From Ascarosepion bandense (taxonomy: Eukaryota; Mollusca; Cephalopoda; Sepiida; Sepiidae): a stretch of 64,000 nt of DNA. Position 1 is the first letter of the stretch. Every line of letters begins with the position of its first letter. Under the pieces are notes generated by a model, which saw only the letters and a list, made by a program, of their open reading frames with translations, ran no database searches and was not told where the DNA came from. Location: contig JBBBDQ010000420.1 in the NCBI GenBank assembly GCA_037127315.1, forward strand, positions 3,472,001-3,536,000. Reading direction: 5' to 3'. The position numbers were made by a program, and so were the translations under genes. This document shows positions 45,039-56,709 of this stretch, piece by piece.

Positions 45039-45490
45039 CTGGCTATGTAGTTAGTTATCTATATATAGGGATAGATACTGTAGTTGTACGTATAGTTAAC
45101 TGATTGCTATTTTGAAATTTTCACAACATATGAGACAAATATTTATCCAGCTTATCTATTAACTGTCTATTTCAGACTGTACATTTATTTATACGTGATT
45201 TTAGATTTATGCATGAATTTTATTTTTTTTTAGCTACAGTGATAGATCTTCTAACAGGCCGCACATTGAACTAAATTTCCGCTGCATAATATTTAACATT
45301 TGAGATGAATAATCTTCCAGCTTATCTATCTGTCTGTTCATTTATTTATATGTGAATTTAGATCTATCTTTACTTTTTATTGTTTATAGCTAACTACAGT
45401 GATAAATCCTCTAGAAGGCCGAATATTTAACTGAAATTCCACTGTGTAATGTTTAATATATGAAATAAATATTGTCCAGCTTATCTAAGT
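44630..45490. repeat. Five-unit macro-tandem repeat, each unit ending at a (TATC)n site
   Basis: Units start near 44630, 44872, 45061, 45231 and 45388. The shared frame is AACTACAGTGATAGATCCTC, an AACTGAAATTTC-like block, TGAGATAAATATTCATCCAG, then CTTATCTATC. In units 1 and 2 the last motif has expanded to about 19 and 15 TATC repeats (44737-44813, 44979-45037); in units 3-5 it is one to three repeats. Confidence 0.85.
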
Positions 45491-45499
45491 ATATGTTTT

Positions 45500-46265
45500 T
45501 CTTAGTTTCTTCATTTATTTATACATTCCACAAAGTATTTGAGCTTTCTTGGTGGAAATTTATTAGAGAATAAGAAAGAAATGAGGGTGATTCGACTGTG
45601 TGGACGTGGCATTATGTGTCTTAGTAGTCAAGGTTTGAGCTAGTAGACATTTGTTATGGAAATAGCGATAAAGGAGCGAGAGGCTTGCAAAGTTGTACCT
45701 GTGAGAAAAGGTGCAGCAGATTGAGGAAGACCGCATAAATGATTTTGAGCAAAATCTGATTAGAATTGGCGTGAATGCAAAATTGAATTTTTAGTTTAAC
45801 CTAATGAGGATAGCAGGTGAGGCGAAACGGTTTTGTTTTTTCTTTCCAATTAAAGCTGAATTATAGATGAATGAGAAAAAAAGGATTCCAAGGAAAGTAA
45901 TTTTCATGAACTTTTTAAAAACATGCCGTATTTATCCAAAATATATCAATCTTTATTTTTTAATTATCTGTGAACTGCTCCGACTTCTTCGGAAATTCAA
46001 TAGAATGGTTACTTATTGTCTTCTCCACAGTTTTAATTTCAGATATTTCCTTTTTCTACATTTTCTGCTATCCAAGGCTATAGAGGCCCACACTACTCTT
46101 CTATTTAACCAACAGTTTGAATAAGGAAAAAGAGAGATTCCCGCATTTTTCCAAATATGTTTATCCTAGAGTGAATGCAACAAAATCTGAAATTCGAAGT
46201 CATCTATAAAATTCTCATTTATGCGCCGATAACCGTTGAAATACCTGTACATTTACAATTTTACA
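45500..46265. other. Unassigned stretch
   Basis: A plus-strand frame at 45867-46124 lacks motifs. The phrase AGACCGCATAAATGATTT near 45728 resembles AGACCCGCATAAATGATTT at 33173, suggesting one more old repeat. Confidence 0.35.
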
Positions 46266-46274
46266 TTAACTATT

Positions 46275-46610
46275 AACATTGTAATCGAGCATGTGAGCAA
46301 TGATGAGGTTTTGGAAATGATAGAAACGAAAAGGAAATTAACTGAGCATCAGGAAGAGACAGCTGAAGTTCTTGGAACATGTGATGAGGAAGGAAAGCTT
46401 GGGGAATCTGATACTCACAGGTCAGATAGTGGGAAACAGAGACAGGGGAAAGCAGCGAATAACATATTTGAAGGGTCTGAGTAGCTGGATGGCAATGCGG
46501 GATTTGGGTGGGATAACAAGAGAAATTGTGCTAAGAGACACTATAGATAGGGAAACGTGGAAAATTATGATAGTCTATGTCCTGAAGGGACATGGCGCAT
46601 AGAAGCAGAC
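46275..46610 (+). mobile_element. LINE-R 3' fragment
   Basis: IEHVSNDEVLEMIETKRKL in one frame continues, after a frameshift near 46350, as MRKESLGNLILTGQIVGNRD and RGKQRITYLKGLSSWM. The 3' end is GACATGGCGCATAGAAGCAG. No RT core. Confidence 0.75.
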
Positions 46611-46676
46611 GAAGAATGGTATTAAAGATTCTAATTTCCTTTGATAAGCTAAATATATATATGTATGTATACTTGA

Positions 46677-47402
46677 TCTAAACTTATTAATAAATGGAAC
46701 TTTGTCTGTGTGTGTGTCTGCGTGTGTGTGTCCGTTACCTATAGACTCCGAAACGGCTGAACCGATTTCTTGAAAATTTACACAGTTGTACTATAAGCGT
46801 CTGCGAGTGTTCTTAGCTAGGTTTTGTGTCGAGGTACCCCCGATAAATAACGAAAATCGATAATCGAAAAAAATCGGGTTATAGAAGGAGTGGTCCGGTT
46901 TTAATCAAATTTGGTACACTCATAGGCAAAGACATAAGAAACGATATTCAGAAGTTTCAAGGTTGCAGTTCTTACAATAGTGCAGAAAATCGATAATATA
47001 GATATACATAAATAAGGCAAGATGTTTGTGTGTGTGTCTGTTTATCTGTCTATATGTTTGTATTTTTTTTCATCCCTTTTATTTTAGTTTTTGCTTCGGG
47101 TTTGGCTCTAAGTAGGTATAATTGTAGTTCATAGTTTCAGCCATGATACCATTTACTCAGAAGACTTATTTAGCCTTCAACATTCAGTTTACGACGAAAA
47201 AACTTATTTGATATTGATACCAGGAAATCAAAATTTCATTTACATCCATTCATTTTTCTTTCAGTCTACGGTTTCGCTTTAACTGGAAACAACTATTGAT
47301 TTTTAGTCTTTCGTGCCAACGTATATAGAGTCTGAGCTCCAGGACCATGGATTAGTTTTAAAGCTTTCATTACACCCGATCAACGCCGGGCTATACTGCT
47401 AG
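46677..47402 (+). mobile_element. Helitron-like element, copy 3 (full-length sister)
   Basis: Starts TCTAAACTTATTAATAAATG after host A and ends CGCCGGGCTATACTGCTAG before host T. The stem CCCG/CGGG closes on ATCAACGC at 47375-47390, about 9 nt before the CTAG. The body matches copy 1 throughout, including the conserved CTGAACCGATTTC and ACCAAATTTGATC-type blocks. No coding capacity. Confidence 0.72.
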
Positions 47403-47554
47403 TTATATATATAATTACCAAATGCGGTTAATAATAATTCTTGTACAACATTGAACCTTAAATGAAAATACTGCAATCTTTTAAATCTGAAAATAACAAT
47501 ATTAAACTTATTTAGTAGTTTCCTAACAGACCACATATTTGCGGTGGAAGATGA

Positions 47555-47970
47555 TAGCAGCTGAGGCAGAACGATTGAAAATCAATGAAAGTCTTAGAAA
47601 CAGTTCTAAAAATTTATATGCCAAAAATAAATATGATTTCAAAATTTAAATTATTATAATTTAAATTAATTTGTATATAATTATTTTCCTATTATTAAAT
47701 ATTATTATAATTATTATGGATTACTTGCAATTGCGTGCATGAGTTCTTGTATAGTTACAGATAATAATGGAAGGATTTTATCATTGTGATATTTTTGCAT
47801 TATACTATGCATTGAGAATATAATAAGTAGTGTCCGCAAATTGGAGGAGAGAGTTATCAATGATAATATTCTGACATAGAATCCGTTGTTATCTTCATTT
47901 AAACTTCTCTCTGTTTTTTTATTTTAAAATGTATTTTTTATCACATAAAATTTAGTGAGACTCGAGCAAA
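47555..47970 (+). repeat. Interspersed repeat BB, unexpanded copy
   Basis: Paralog of 25370-26290 in the opposite orientation. It serves as the reference state without the AT minisatellite. Confidence 0.7.
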
Positions 47971-47974
47971 TTTT

Positions 47975-48920
47975 CATTCCAAAAATGCTACGCATAAAAG
48001 AAAATAAGAGTTTGGAAACGGTTGGCTAATCTGACTATTGTAAACACAAAGAATTACTGAAGGAATCAAGTACTTCCGACCATTTTCCCCAGTATTTTTA
48101 TTAACGGATCGTTTATAAAGAACGGTATGGTTCAAGCTGAAAAGGAGTTTCCTTAAAACTCTCTATCATTTGTCAGATGAGCTCAGGTAGTCATAATACA
48201 TTGTTTAAAATCAAATACAATAAATACAATAACATTGAAACCTGAAGGCAAGACACTGCTTCTTCTGGGCAGGGGATTTGCACGGTTCATAGCTTTTAGA
48301 CAAATGTGGAAGCAATTGTATAACATTAACAGAAAGGCATATTCCCAATCCTTAATACAAATGTTATTGTATATAGGTGGGTATTTTATGTGCGATGAAT
48401 GTATGTGTAATTCCATGTGTATATATACGTTCCCTGTGTATATGCATTCGTATGTTTTTGCGTAATAAAAGAAGGAAATTACTGGAAAGTAACTGATACT
48501 CACCTGGAGTGAGCTGAATGCCTAATGCTCCTCATGCCAATTACATTTTAATCGAGCTTCTCTACGGCATATGACTTCATTGAATTTCTTTTGATATGTT
48601 CCTCGCGAATTTATCTTTGAATTTGGGGTTATCAGAAGAGAATGTGCACCGTTTCAGGGCCTTCGTCTCAACAGTTTTTACGTGGACACCGGCCCCCATC
48701 ACTGAACTGAGGGCCTATTATAACGGTATACTAGTGTGTTGAAGATATATTGCACGTTCTGAGAATGCAACTTAATCCTCATTACGCATTCACGATCACT
48801 CATGCCATACCGTCTTGATAAAGTATGAGCAATTATTAGTGTGCGTGTGTGTGCATATCTATGTCATTCTGTTTTATTAATGTAGTTGCCTGTGCATATA
48901 TGTGTAAGTGTATGTACAAT
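47975..48920. other. Unassigned stretch
   Basis: Short frames on both strands near 48183-48503 have no motif. The block near 48640-48720 is somewhat GC-richer. No family match. Confidence 0.35.
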
Positions 48921-48924
48921 ATAT

Positions 48925-49345
48925 GGGCGCGTGATCGAGTATTTAGAACGTTCACTTTCAGACCATGATGCCCGTTTTTGAATCTCAGCAGGGTCTACTT
49001 TTCAGGAAGCTGACTTCTTGATGCAATCGGTTTGGCGGAAGCCATCCCAGTGTGCTAAAATGTGCCTGAAAATCATAGCAGCGGTTGACCCAAGCCTTTT
49101 GAATGAAATTGGCTAGATTAGTACTTTTGGGGGCCGTCGATGGTTGTGATGACACAAAGTTACAGGTCATCGTGACCGAGGGCGTTGGTTTTGTTCAAAC
49201 TGTTTTCAGACGCTCTCTCCCAAAAACTCTAAATAAGGTCCGCATAGTTGCAGTATAAAACACAGGTGGGCCCTTTGAGCGCAGAACAAAATTGTGCCTG
49301 AGCAGGTGTCTGCAACCGGGATTAGTTAGCCAACTTTGTAGACAG
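48925..49345 (+). mobile_element. SINE-Z copy, single head
   Basis: Head GCGTGATCGAGTATTTAGAA and CGTTCACTTTCAGACCATGA, then B-box-like TTTTTGAATCTCAGCAGG. The body (GTTGACCCAAGCCTTTTGAA, GTTTTGTTCAAACTGTTTTC, GCATAGTTGCAGTATAAAAC) matches 18105-18497 reversed. Confidence 0.75.
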
Positions 49346-49499
49346 GCATCCTTGAACAAGAATGACCAGAGATATGTATGTATATGTTCATACGTTTTTT
49401 GTATGACGGGTGTGTAGGTGGTTACAAGTGTATGCATGAGAGTTTATTTGGGAGACGAATATGTTTCCCCTTATGTATGTTAAATATATCAAATATGCA

Positions 49500-49810
49500 T
49501 GACGGGGTGGTTAGAATATTAATTTCCTGACCAGATCCTGCTGGAGTCTCAGCATGGTTGATCTGCAAGATGATTGCTCGATATTATCAACACTTAAAGA
49601 AAGTGTTTGAAAACGATACTCCAGGTTGACCAAAGCCATGTGAGTAAAATGGGATATAGACTGTTTGGAAGGTGTCAGTGGTTGTCTAGCAAAAAAATAA
49701 TCACAACAGATTATGTGCTCTGTTGCAGAAACTGTAACTAACGTGTGCATATAGATGTAAAATAAACTGTGTTGAGCAGGTGTCTGAAATTAGAAAACGG
49801 TTGTGTTCGG
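49500..49810 (+). mobile_element. SINE-Z copy, second
   Basis: Head GACGGGGTGGTTAGAATATT and GGAGTCTCAGCATGGTTGAT, and body blocks GGTTGACCAAAGCCATGTGA and GAGCAGGTGTCTGAAATTAG. The same family as the copy 575 bp upstream, same strand, but diverged. Confidence 0.65.
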
Positions 49811-50230
49811 AAAAGAGAAATAACCGTCCATTATGTAAAATGTGGGTGTTCCTGCATGTATATCTATATGTATTTAAATTGGTTTATGACTGTGTCTGTA
49901 CGTGCCTAAATGTGTGTACGAATTATTGGTGAATGGAGAGGTTCAACAAAAAAGCGAAGTATGTGCATGTGTTATGCAGTAAAGATGTGTGTATTTATTC
50001 CATGACAGTTTTTGACCCTTATGGAAAATAATCATGAAAAGTCGTTGAAAGATGAACAAAATCAAATAAAAAAAAGAAAAGAAATACACTCCACGGTAAA
50101 GCAGGAATATGTTTTCATTGAATTATTTATTAAGTCATTTATTTGTAACTGTAAATATGAAACAAATAATGGGTAATCAATATTTTATGTGAATATAAAT
50201 ATAAATACGAAGAAAGTGTGAGAGAGAATC

Positions 50231-50234
<4 letters not shown>

Positions 50235-50266
<32 letters not shown>
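50235..50266. repeat. (GA)n microsatellite
   Basis: Uninterrupted AG dinucleotides. Confidence 0.95.
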
Positions 50267-50271
<5 letters not shown>

Positions 50272-50346
50272 GAAAAAGAGAAGACTGTTTTACTATACTG
50301 GAATATAAATTGCACTAAATGCTACACTCAACCATCAAAGAAAAGT

Positions 50347-50632
50347 GTAGTAGTATTTACATTATTCGGACTAGTCTTCATTTTTGTTGCATTTGCACGA
50401 TGTTTCGGCCGTTGTACGCTCCGGCTTTCGTCAGGTGCTAGAAATTTCAAACCGAACCCTTTATTACAAATAATCATAATGAAGGATTCGGTTCAAAATT
50501 CCTAGCACTTGATAAAAGCCGGAGCGTACAACGGCCGAAACGTCGTACAAATGCAACAAAGAGAGAACAATAGTCCAAATAATGTAAATACTGTAAACAC
50601 TACCTCATCTCAAAAATATAGACAAATATTAA
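50347..50632. mobile_element. SINE-D palindromic copy
   Basis: Left arm 50347-50462 (TTTACATTATTCGGACTAGT, ACGATGTTTCGGCCGTTGTA, GGTGCTAGAAATTTC) and right arm 50483-50602 (GGATTCGGTTCAAAATTCCT, CGGCCGAAACGTCGTACAAA, AATAATGTAAATACTG) are reverse complements with a loop of about 20 bp. It then ends CTACCTCATCTCAAAAATAT. There is no tRNA-like region between the arms. Confidence 0.8.
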
Positions 50633-50689
50633 GTGCAGCAGTATGTACAGGGTGTCTATAAAGTCTCTTAACAATAAAAAAAATTCTTC

Positions 50690-51445
50690 TTTTTTATTCT
50701 ATGTGTCATGTCCCTTCAGATCATAGGAGATAATGGCTTTCTACGTCTCTCTATCCCTGGTAGCTCTTGGCACACTTTCGCCTGTAACCCCACCCAAACG
50801 CCGCTCAGGCCCGTCAAATATGTTATCCGCTGCTTTCCTCTGTCTTTCTTTCCCTCTATCTGACCTGTGAGTATCAGATTCTCCAAGATTTACTTCCTCA
50901 TTACTTGTCCCAAAAACTTCAGCTGTCTTTTGCTCAAATACTTCATTCATGATATCCTGCAGCATCCTTCTATAGGACGACATTTCAGCTGTTTCAAGTT
51001 TTTCCTTCATCTTTGGTGATATTGTCCAGTATTCACTGCCATACTGAAGGATAGTCATCACATAGCAATCTAGAACTCTTTTCTTTGTTTCCAGCGAAAT
51101 TTTCCTGACTCTTAATACACTCCTCAGCTTTTCGAATGAGTCCTTGGCCATTCGAATTCGACTTCGGATCTCTGTGTCGCACTTTCCGTCTTTCGTTAGA
51201 ACAATTCCCAAGTACTTAAATTTTTGTACTTGCTTGATTTTAGTATCCCCAACCTGTAATTAGCAATTTGGACTCCTCCGTTTGCTGATGACCATATGTT
51301 TGGTTTTCTTGTAGTTAATTTGTAGTCCTTGTTTTCGACTTTCTTCATCAGCCTTTTTAGGAGGTCTTGTAGATTTCTTTCCGTGTCTGCTATCAGCACT
51401 GTATCATCTGCGTATCTTATAATGTTCAGATTGTGACGGCCAACA
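50690..51445 (-). mobile_element. LINE-R with RT catalytic motif
   Basis: Minus strand: GRHNLNIIRYADDTVLIADT (YADD at 51403-51414), a frameshift near 51200, then GIVLTKDGKCDTEIRSRIRM, LRVRKISLETKKRVLDCYVM and LETAEMSSYRRML. The rest is frameshifted. It is 5'-truncated just upstream of YADD. This copy supplies the empty site for the second solo LTR. The 3' tail is CATAGAATAAAAAAGAAGAA. Confidence 0.8.
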
Positions 51446-51534
51446 AAAACAAATAAACAGAAAAACATGTGGAAATTTTTCGAAAATGGGAAGCTATTGG
51501 AAATTTTTAATCCACGTGTATATGGGCACAATTA

Positions 51535-51990
51535 GTTGTACGATCGATGTTTTCCTCAGATGTTTCTAGTCGTCAACACCCACCTTTATCTAACAATGTC
51601 CCCGTCTTCATAAGTCCCTTGTGTCATGCACAATTCTACGGACGTCACGGTGATCTCTTCCATATCTAGTACTTTAGCTTCACCAGGTCTGCGTATTTGT
51701 TTTTAATAAAATATGACACACATTCTGCCTTTTCTTGACTAGTAGCCCTTTTTAGGGATTCATTTAACAGCGCCTCATTCATCAACAGGATACCTGAAAT
51801 ATACAAATCCAATGTGAATGAAAATTTTGATAACTACTGGGTACGTAGAGAAAAATCTGATTAAAATATCTCATCAGTTGCCTTTGTAATATATTTTTAA
51901 ATTGTAAAGAGATTTATGAACACACTGCCTATTGGCCCGAAGCAAAATCCCAAATGAACACAGAAACATCGATTTTCGCAAGTGTGGAAA
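51535..51990. other. Unassigned stretch
   Basis: Somewhat GC-richer than average, with no open frame or family match. Confidence 0.4.
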
Positions 51991-51995
51991 TGACA

Positions 51996-52506
51996 TATAC
52001 CGACCATAAGTTTAGGACCACCCAAATTTTTAGCAGAATCAAATTCGCCGAGTTTATATTTTTTGTTATTCTTATGCAGATGTCAAGTAAACAAAAGTAT
52101 TCTTTTCAACTTTAAAGTAAACATTTACTCAGTTTGCTACTTGACTCCTCTTATTGGGATCAAGTTTTTGCCGAAAATTCAGATTTATTCAGGCATTATA
52201 ATTACGGTATAGTTTATTTTTGTTAACCATATTACTACGGTATAAATGGCAAGGAAGAAACAGATTAGCATTGAAAAAAAAAGCTCAGGTTGAAATTCTT
52301 TCGAAAGAAGGATATTCTGAACCTTATATTGCTAAAATACTAAGCCTAACAAAAAATGGTGTGCATTATTGCCTTCAACGACTTCGTGAAACTGAGTTAA
52401 ATATTGACAGAAAAAGATCTGGTGGGCCCAGAGTAACATCTATTGTAGGGTATAGGCATTTGAACATATCTAGCAATAGGAATATAAGGAAAACAGAAAA
52501 CTTAGA
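51996..52506 (+). mobile_element. Tc1-like transposon, 5' end and transposase N-terminus
   Basis: A terminal sequence TATACCGACCATAAGTTTAG is followed by a frame starting at ATG 52246 (MARKKQISIEKK), then a one-base frameshift in an A9 run (about 52273-52281), then AQVEILSKEGYSEPYIAKIL, NGVHYCLQRLRETELNIDRK and RSGGPRVTS. This is the paired-type helix-turn-helix DNA-binding domain and GRPR-like hook of Tc1 transposases. The catalytic domain and 3' end are absent; repeat M begins at about 52507. Distinct subfamily from the 31.5-kb copy. Confidence 0.75.
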
Positions 52507-52644
52507 TCCAACTTAATAAAAAATTATCCAAATGTTGGAGAATTTTTGTCTTTATTTTCATCTGAAATTAAAGCCAAAATAGGACGCTCATGATTAAACA
52601 TAATAGACATTCATTGTCTCATATATTTAACAGTATATGTTTAG

Positions 52645-52690
<46 letters not shown>
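52507..52690 (+). repeat. Repeat M half-copy ending in (TA)n
   Basis: Matches 34115-34262 (CCAACTTAATAAAAAA, CCAAATGTTGGAG, GACATTCATTGTCTC, ACAGTATATGTTTAGAAAAT) and runs into (TA)n. Confidence 0.7.
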
Positions 52691-52691
<1 letters not shown>

Positions 52692-52806
52692 TTTAATGAT
52701 ATTTTTATCATGGCCCAATTATTGTAATATAAGTAATATAAATTTAATATTAATTATCGAAAAGCAAAAAAGCTACTTTAAAAAGTAAAACGAACTCTTT
52801 CATACT

Positions 52807-52810
<4 letters not shown>

Positions 52811-52856
<46 letters not shown>

Positions 52857-52970
52857 TATGGAAGAGTTCGTTTTTATTTACTTTTAATATGTATGTATAG
52901 TTATGAAAGAGTTAGTTTTTACTTTTTAATATATATATATATATATATACAAATATGTTATTGGTTATAC

Positions 52971-53002
<32 letters not shown>

Positions 53003-53022
53003 TATATATATATATATATATC
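52811..53022. repeat. Cluster of (TA)n and (CA)n tracts
   Basis: TA tracts at 52811-52852 and 52929-52950, then (CA)n(TA)n to about 53020. The phrase GAAAGAGTT(A/C)GTTTTTACTT-like occurs on both sides of the first tract and inverted upstream (AAAGTAAAACGAACTCTTTC at 52781), forming another hairpin. Confidence 0.85.
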
Positions 53023-53245
53023 GTCATCCGCAGACAGATCTGTTTCGCTGTATCACAGCTCATCAGTACGGTTAGACAGCCGATCGTGTTTTACCTAGGA
53101 TTGAAACCCGACCAAATTGGCGTCAGTCGGCGATTCTACCTCCGAGATAGTTATAACTCATTGCTAAATGAACGATGCATAGATGCCAGAGTAGCTACTG
53201 TTTTTCAAAGTCTACCATTCTTCCATCAGGGTATGAGAGCTTAAA
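53015..53245 (-). mobile_element. SINE-E copy 3
   Basis: Minus strand. The (TA)n tail leads into CGTCATCCGCAGACAGATCT, ACAGCTCATCAGTACGG, B box GGATTGAAACCCGACC and A box GATTCTACCTCCGAGATAG (plus-strand order). Homologous to 61.84-62.11 kb, including the upstream TAGTAGCTACT-type block. Confidence 0.75.
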
Positions 53246-53247
53246 TA

Positions 53248-53248
<1 letters not shown>

Positions 53249-53297
<49 letters not shown>
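53249..53297. repeat. (TA)n microsatellite
   Basis: About 24 TA repeats. Confidence 0.95.
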
Positions 53298-53299
<2 letters not shown>

Positions 53300-54030
53300 A
53301 ATGATTGCAGATAAATAAATGTAAGAAAATGTAATTGTGCATTCAATATTGAGAGAGGTAGACATCCGTTTTGTGTTTTGTATTTTTTGAGAGCAGTCAA
53401 GTTCATTGCAGCTCTTCTCATTTTAATAATTATCTCTTGCTCATCGTTGAGATGATGTCAGTATTGACTTGGCGGAGGGTTTCGCTATTTGACTGCTCCC
53501 GTTATTTAACATTTTTTTTGTTAATTTTTTTTTCTTTCAAACTCACTTCTTTTTTCTCATTTAATTACATAAATTAATAAACACGACGAAACCATGTAGT
53601 CCTGGGTATGAAGATAAACTACACCAGGCAGCAAGGCATCTGATCGGAAGATAGGAGTGTTTTAAGTGCGTAGAACCATCTCTGAACTGTTGTTGTTCCC
53701 AGAACAACCATGACACGGGGTAGTAGCAATTATTAGGGTCCCAGATATCAGTAAGTAATTAACTCCCCAAACACTATGAAAGGATAAAAATACATTTTAT
53801 AGTAAAAATACTAGCAATGAATTATTGCATTAAAAAATTATCAGAGATACATATTTATAAAAATAGTACAATTACTTTTATAGCAAAATGGCGAATATAT
53901 TGTATCTATAGTCCTAAAACTTCGAAATATTTAGATTCCGGCAATAAATAACCCATAAAAAGTGATAAGCCGCTAAGCAAAATCAAAGAAGCAATACCAT
54001 CTGATTAATAGACAATGTCGACTACATTCA
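53300..54030. other. Unassigned stretch
   Basis: Nothing supported; one CTGGGTATGAAGATAAACTA block near 53605 looks like non-repetitive sequence. Confidence 0.4.
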
Positions 54031-54034
54031 ATTA

Positions 54035-54375
54035 AGCATGCATGGTATACCATGGACGGAGCACGTGTGTAATGATGAGGTGTTGGGAAGAATACAAAAG
54101 AGAAGGAAACTCGTACTAAATATCAGGATAAGACAATTGAGGTTCCTGGGACACGTAATGAGGAAGGAGGGCCTGGAAAACGTAATACTCACAGGATAAA
54201 TTGAAGAAGAGACAAGGAGAAGCTGCGCGAGACCTACTTGTTAGGTCTGAGCAAATGGTTGTCGGAGCGAGGCTTAGAAAAGATGCCAAGAGAGAAAATA
54301 CTGAGAGCAACAAGCGACAGAGCCAAGTGGAAGTCTATGATCGCCTACGCCCTGAAAGGACACGGCGCATGAATA
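54035..54375 (+). mobile_element. LINE-R 3' fragment
   Basis: MPWTEHVCNDEVLGRIQKRR, LVLNIRIRQLRFLGHVMRKE and GLENVILTG, then stop and frameshift. The end is CCCTGAAAGGACACGGCGCA. It corresponds to the C-terminus only. Confidence 0.75.
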
Positions 54376-54792
54376 ATATATAGGTTTCATTAAAATGTCA
54401 GACAAGCTGTGATGGTTAAATTCTTATGTAATTTTTCATTTGATCTTTTTTTTTCTTATGAGGACATAAATTATATAAAAATTGTCTAAGTGTTTTGCTT
54501 ATCCGTGCGCTTTTGGTTATACTTTTTAACCATTTTCGATGATGAATGTTATTTTACATGTGGCAGAATGTATATGGCGTTATGTATGATGCAGAGTACA
54601 TTAAAAATAATGAAGGCTTTATTGATAAAAATATAAAGCCCATCACTCAATAATGTCAACTACGAAAACGTTAAAAACCTGCTTACCATGTTCGGTATAT
54701 ATACATACTACTCTATACATACATAAAACCACATACATTTTTAATTATCCATTAAAATATTACAGCGTATTTACCAATTTTTCATTTGCTGC

Positions 54793-55072
54793 CAGTTAAG
54801 TGCCATACGTGATACACACGCTTGTCTAATCATATCTCTTTTGATCCATGACTGACGAGGCAGAAGATTTTCTCGAAATATGTTGCGATTATTTTCTGTG
54901 GTAGACTGGTTGCCAACAAAGACTAAAGAACCAGATCTGTCCTGTCGGAGGAAGAAGAAACGAATTAATAACTTCCCCAAACTTATTTAAGAGTAGTTGA
55001 ATTCAATGAATTCAACTGGAGTTCGAACTTAGCTCTCAGGTTTCTCAATCCGATCCAATATCCACTGTACCA
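54793..55072 (-). mobile_element. SINE-A, nearly full
   Basis: AGTTAAGTGCCATACGTGAT tail, body GTAGACTGGTTGCCAACAAA, B box GGAGTTCGAACTTAGCTCTC and A box ATCCACTGTACCACCC. An AACCCATAACTGG-type block is deleted near 54943. Confidence 0.75.
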
Positions 55073-55074
55073 CC

Positions 55075-56080
55075 CTTGATAGTCATATTGATAGCATCCT
55101 CAAAATAATATATTTCGTTTTCGTTGCCTAGATTGCAAAATCCTATAAATTTGAAAGGTCTCTTGAGATGTTATAGAGAGTTTATTTAATTCAGAAAAAA
55201 CAAAATAGCATGTCCGCTACTTTGGGTCAGTGCCAGTGTCTTATAACTAAAACACGGCTCTCTTTTTCCTGATCGATTAAAATAAACAGTGCATAAAAAA
55301 GCATACGTATGAGCGTGTAGTACCACCAGCCTATTTAAATATGTCAGAATTGTTGAAACTGTTTTAAAGGCATTCTATGTTGATGATGTAATAATAACAC
55401 TGGTTAACAAAAAAAGAAAAAACATTTAGCTAATTTGAGCGTGCTGAATGTGAAAATGATCTTAATTTTACTTGGGTAGCTACCATTTTTACTGAACCGA
55501 AATGCCTGATTTTTTAAAAAGTATTTTTTCATTTGTTTTCTGTATATATGTTAAATGACTAATGGCATATTTTCTCAAAATAAAATCATAGAAACATCTT
55601 AGTTCGTATTTAAACCAATAAATATTGGTGTACCTATTGGGAATTACTAAGTTTTCAATGATAATTAGATCCCAGTCTTTAAAAATCACACGATTGAATA
55701 TACCAAGATTAACATATATTTTCATCAAATTATTTAATAAACTAACAGCAAAAATAAAACCTTCTTGAGCATAAGAACTCTGGTAGAAGTTTTCTCTTTC
55801 TTGATTATCTGTGATGTTCAATGTTATTCAAGTCCCTTTTGATACTTCAGCAGTAGACAGCTCTCATTCGTTTGTGTTACCGTCCCTGGTAGCGCTATTT
55901 TATTGTTTTGTAGCCTGATAGATTCGTTCTCCTTTCTTATCATCGCAATTATCCAGGAATTTGTCTAGATGGTTGCGTCAAAATATTATCTAGATGGTTA
56001 CGTAAAAAATTAACCATAATACTGATATTAGCTTATTACTGTGAAAGTATATTACTGATAAACTTCATCAGTTAATTTTA
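55075..56080. other. Unassigned AT-rich stretch
   Basis: A 110-codon minus-strand frame (55489-55821) has no recognisable motif and AT-driven composition. Confidence 0.35.
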
Positions 56081-56138
56081 ATTTTGGCGATAAAAAAGAA
56101 ATATCGATACTTCTATTTTAAAATTTTTGGCTTAAAAA

Positions 56139-56706
56139 CAAGGAGAGTCTGTAATGTGATAGGTACTGATCTGGCGGCTCGACTGCAGCCACTTCCCCAT
56201 CGTCGAAATGTGGCCTCCCTTTGTCTCTTCTATAAATACTTTCATGGCTTCTGCTCAGACGAACTTAAGTCCCTGATGCCTCCTCTACAGGTGTTTACTC
56301 GTGCAACCAGACTGGCAACTGGGTCCCACCCATTCACAGTCAGGTTAGCCAAATGCAGACGACAATTCTACTCCTGCAGCTTCTTCTCTCGCACTTCCCG
56401 CCTGTGGACCTCGCTCCCGTATTCTTGCTTTCCTGACGGCTACAACCTCCAGAAATTTAAATGCAAAGTCAATACTCATCTACTAACCACTGAACTCTAG
56501 CTCTCTCCCCACCCCTGTATAACCTTCCCTTTCTCTCCACCTATGTATCTGTCATCGCACCTGCTTTCTCAGCTTTCTATTGTTCCTTTCTAACTAGTTT
56601 GTACTCCTCACTCTTTTGTAATTAATCTTTACATTTATGTAGCCCCCCTGCACATGAGTGGCGTTTCCGCCTTGCTCGGAGTGAAATGATTTAAATTTTT
56701 TTTTTT
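56139..56706 (+). mobile_element. LINE-K 3' end, best-preserved copy
   Basis: An open frame continues to a stop at 56500: RRVCNVIGTDLAARLQPLPH, RRNVASLCLFYKYFHGFCSD, ELKSLMPPLQVFTRATRLAT, GSHPFTVRLAKCRRQFYSCS, FFSRTSRLWTSLPYSCFPDG and YNLQKFKCKVNTHLLT. This is the typical C-terminal tail of CR1/Jockey-type reverse transcriptases. A 3' UTR of about 200 bp ends GGCGTTTCCGCCTTGCTCGG, AGTGAAATGATT and a T-rich run. No stop in 120 codons makes this the youngest LINE-K here. Confidence 0.8.
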
Positions 56707-56709
56707 CTT

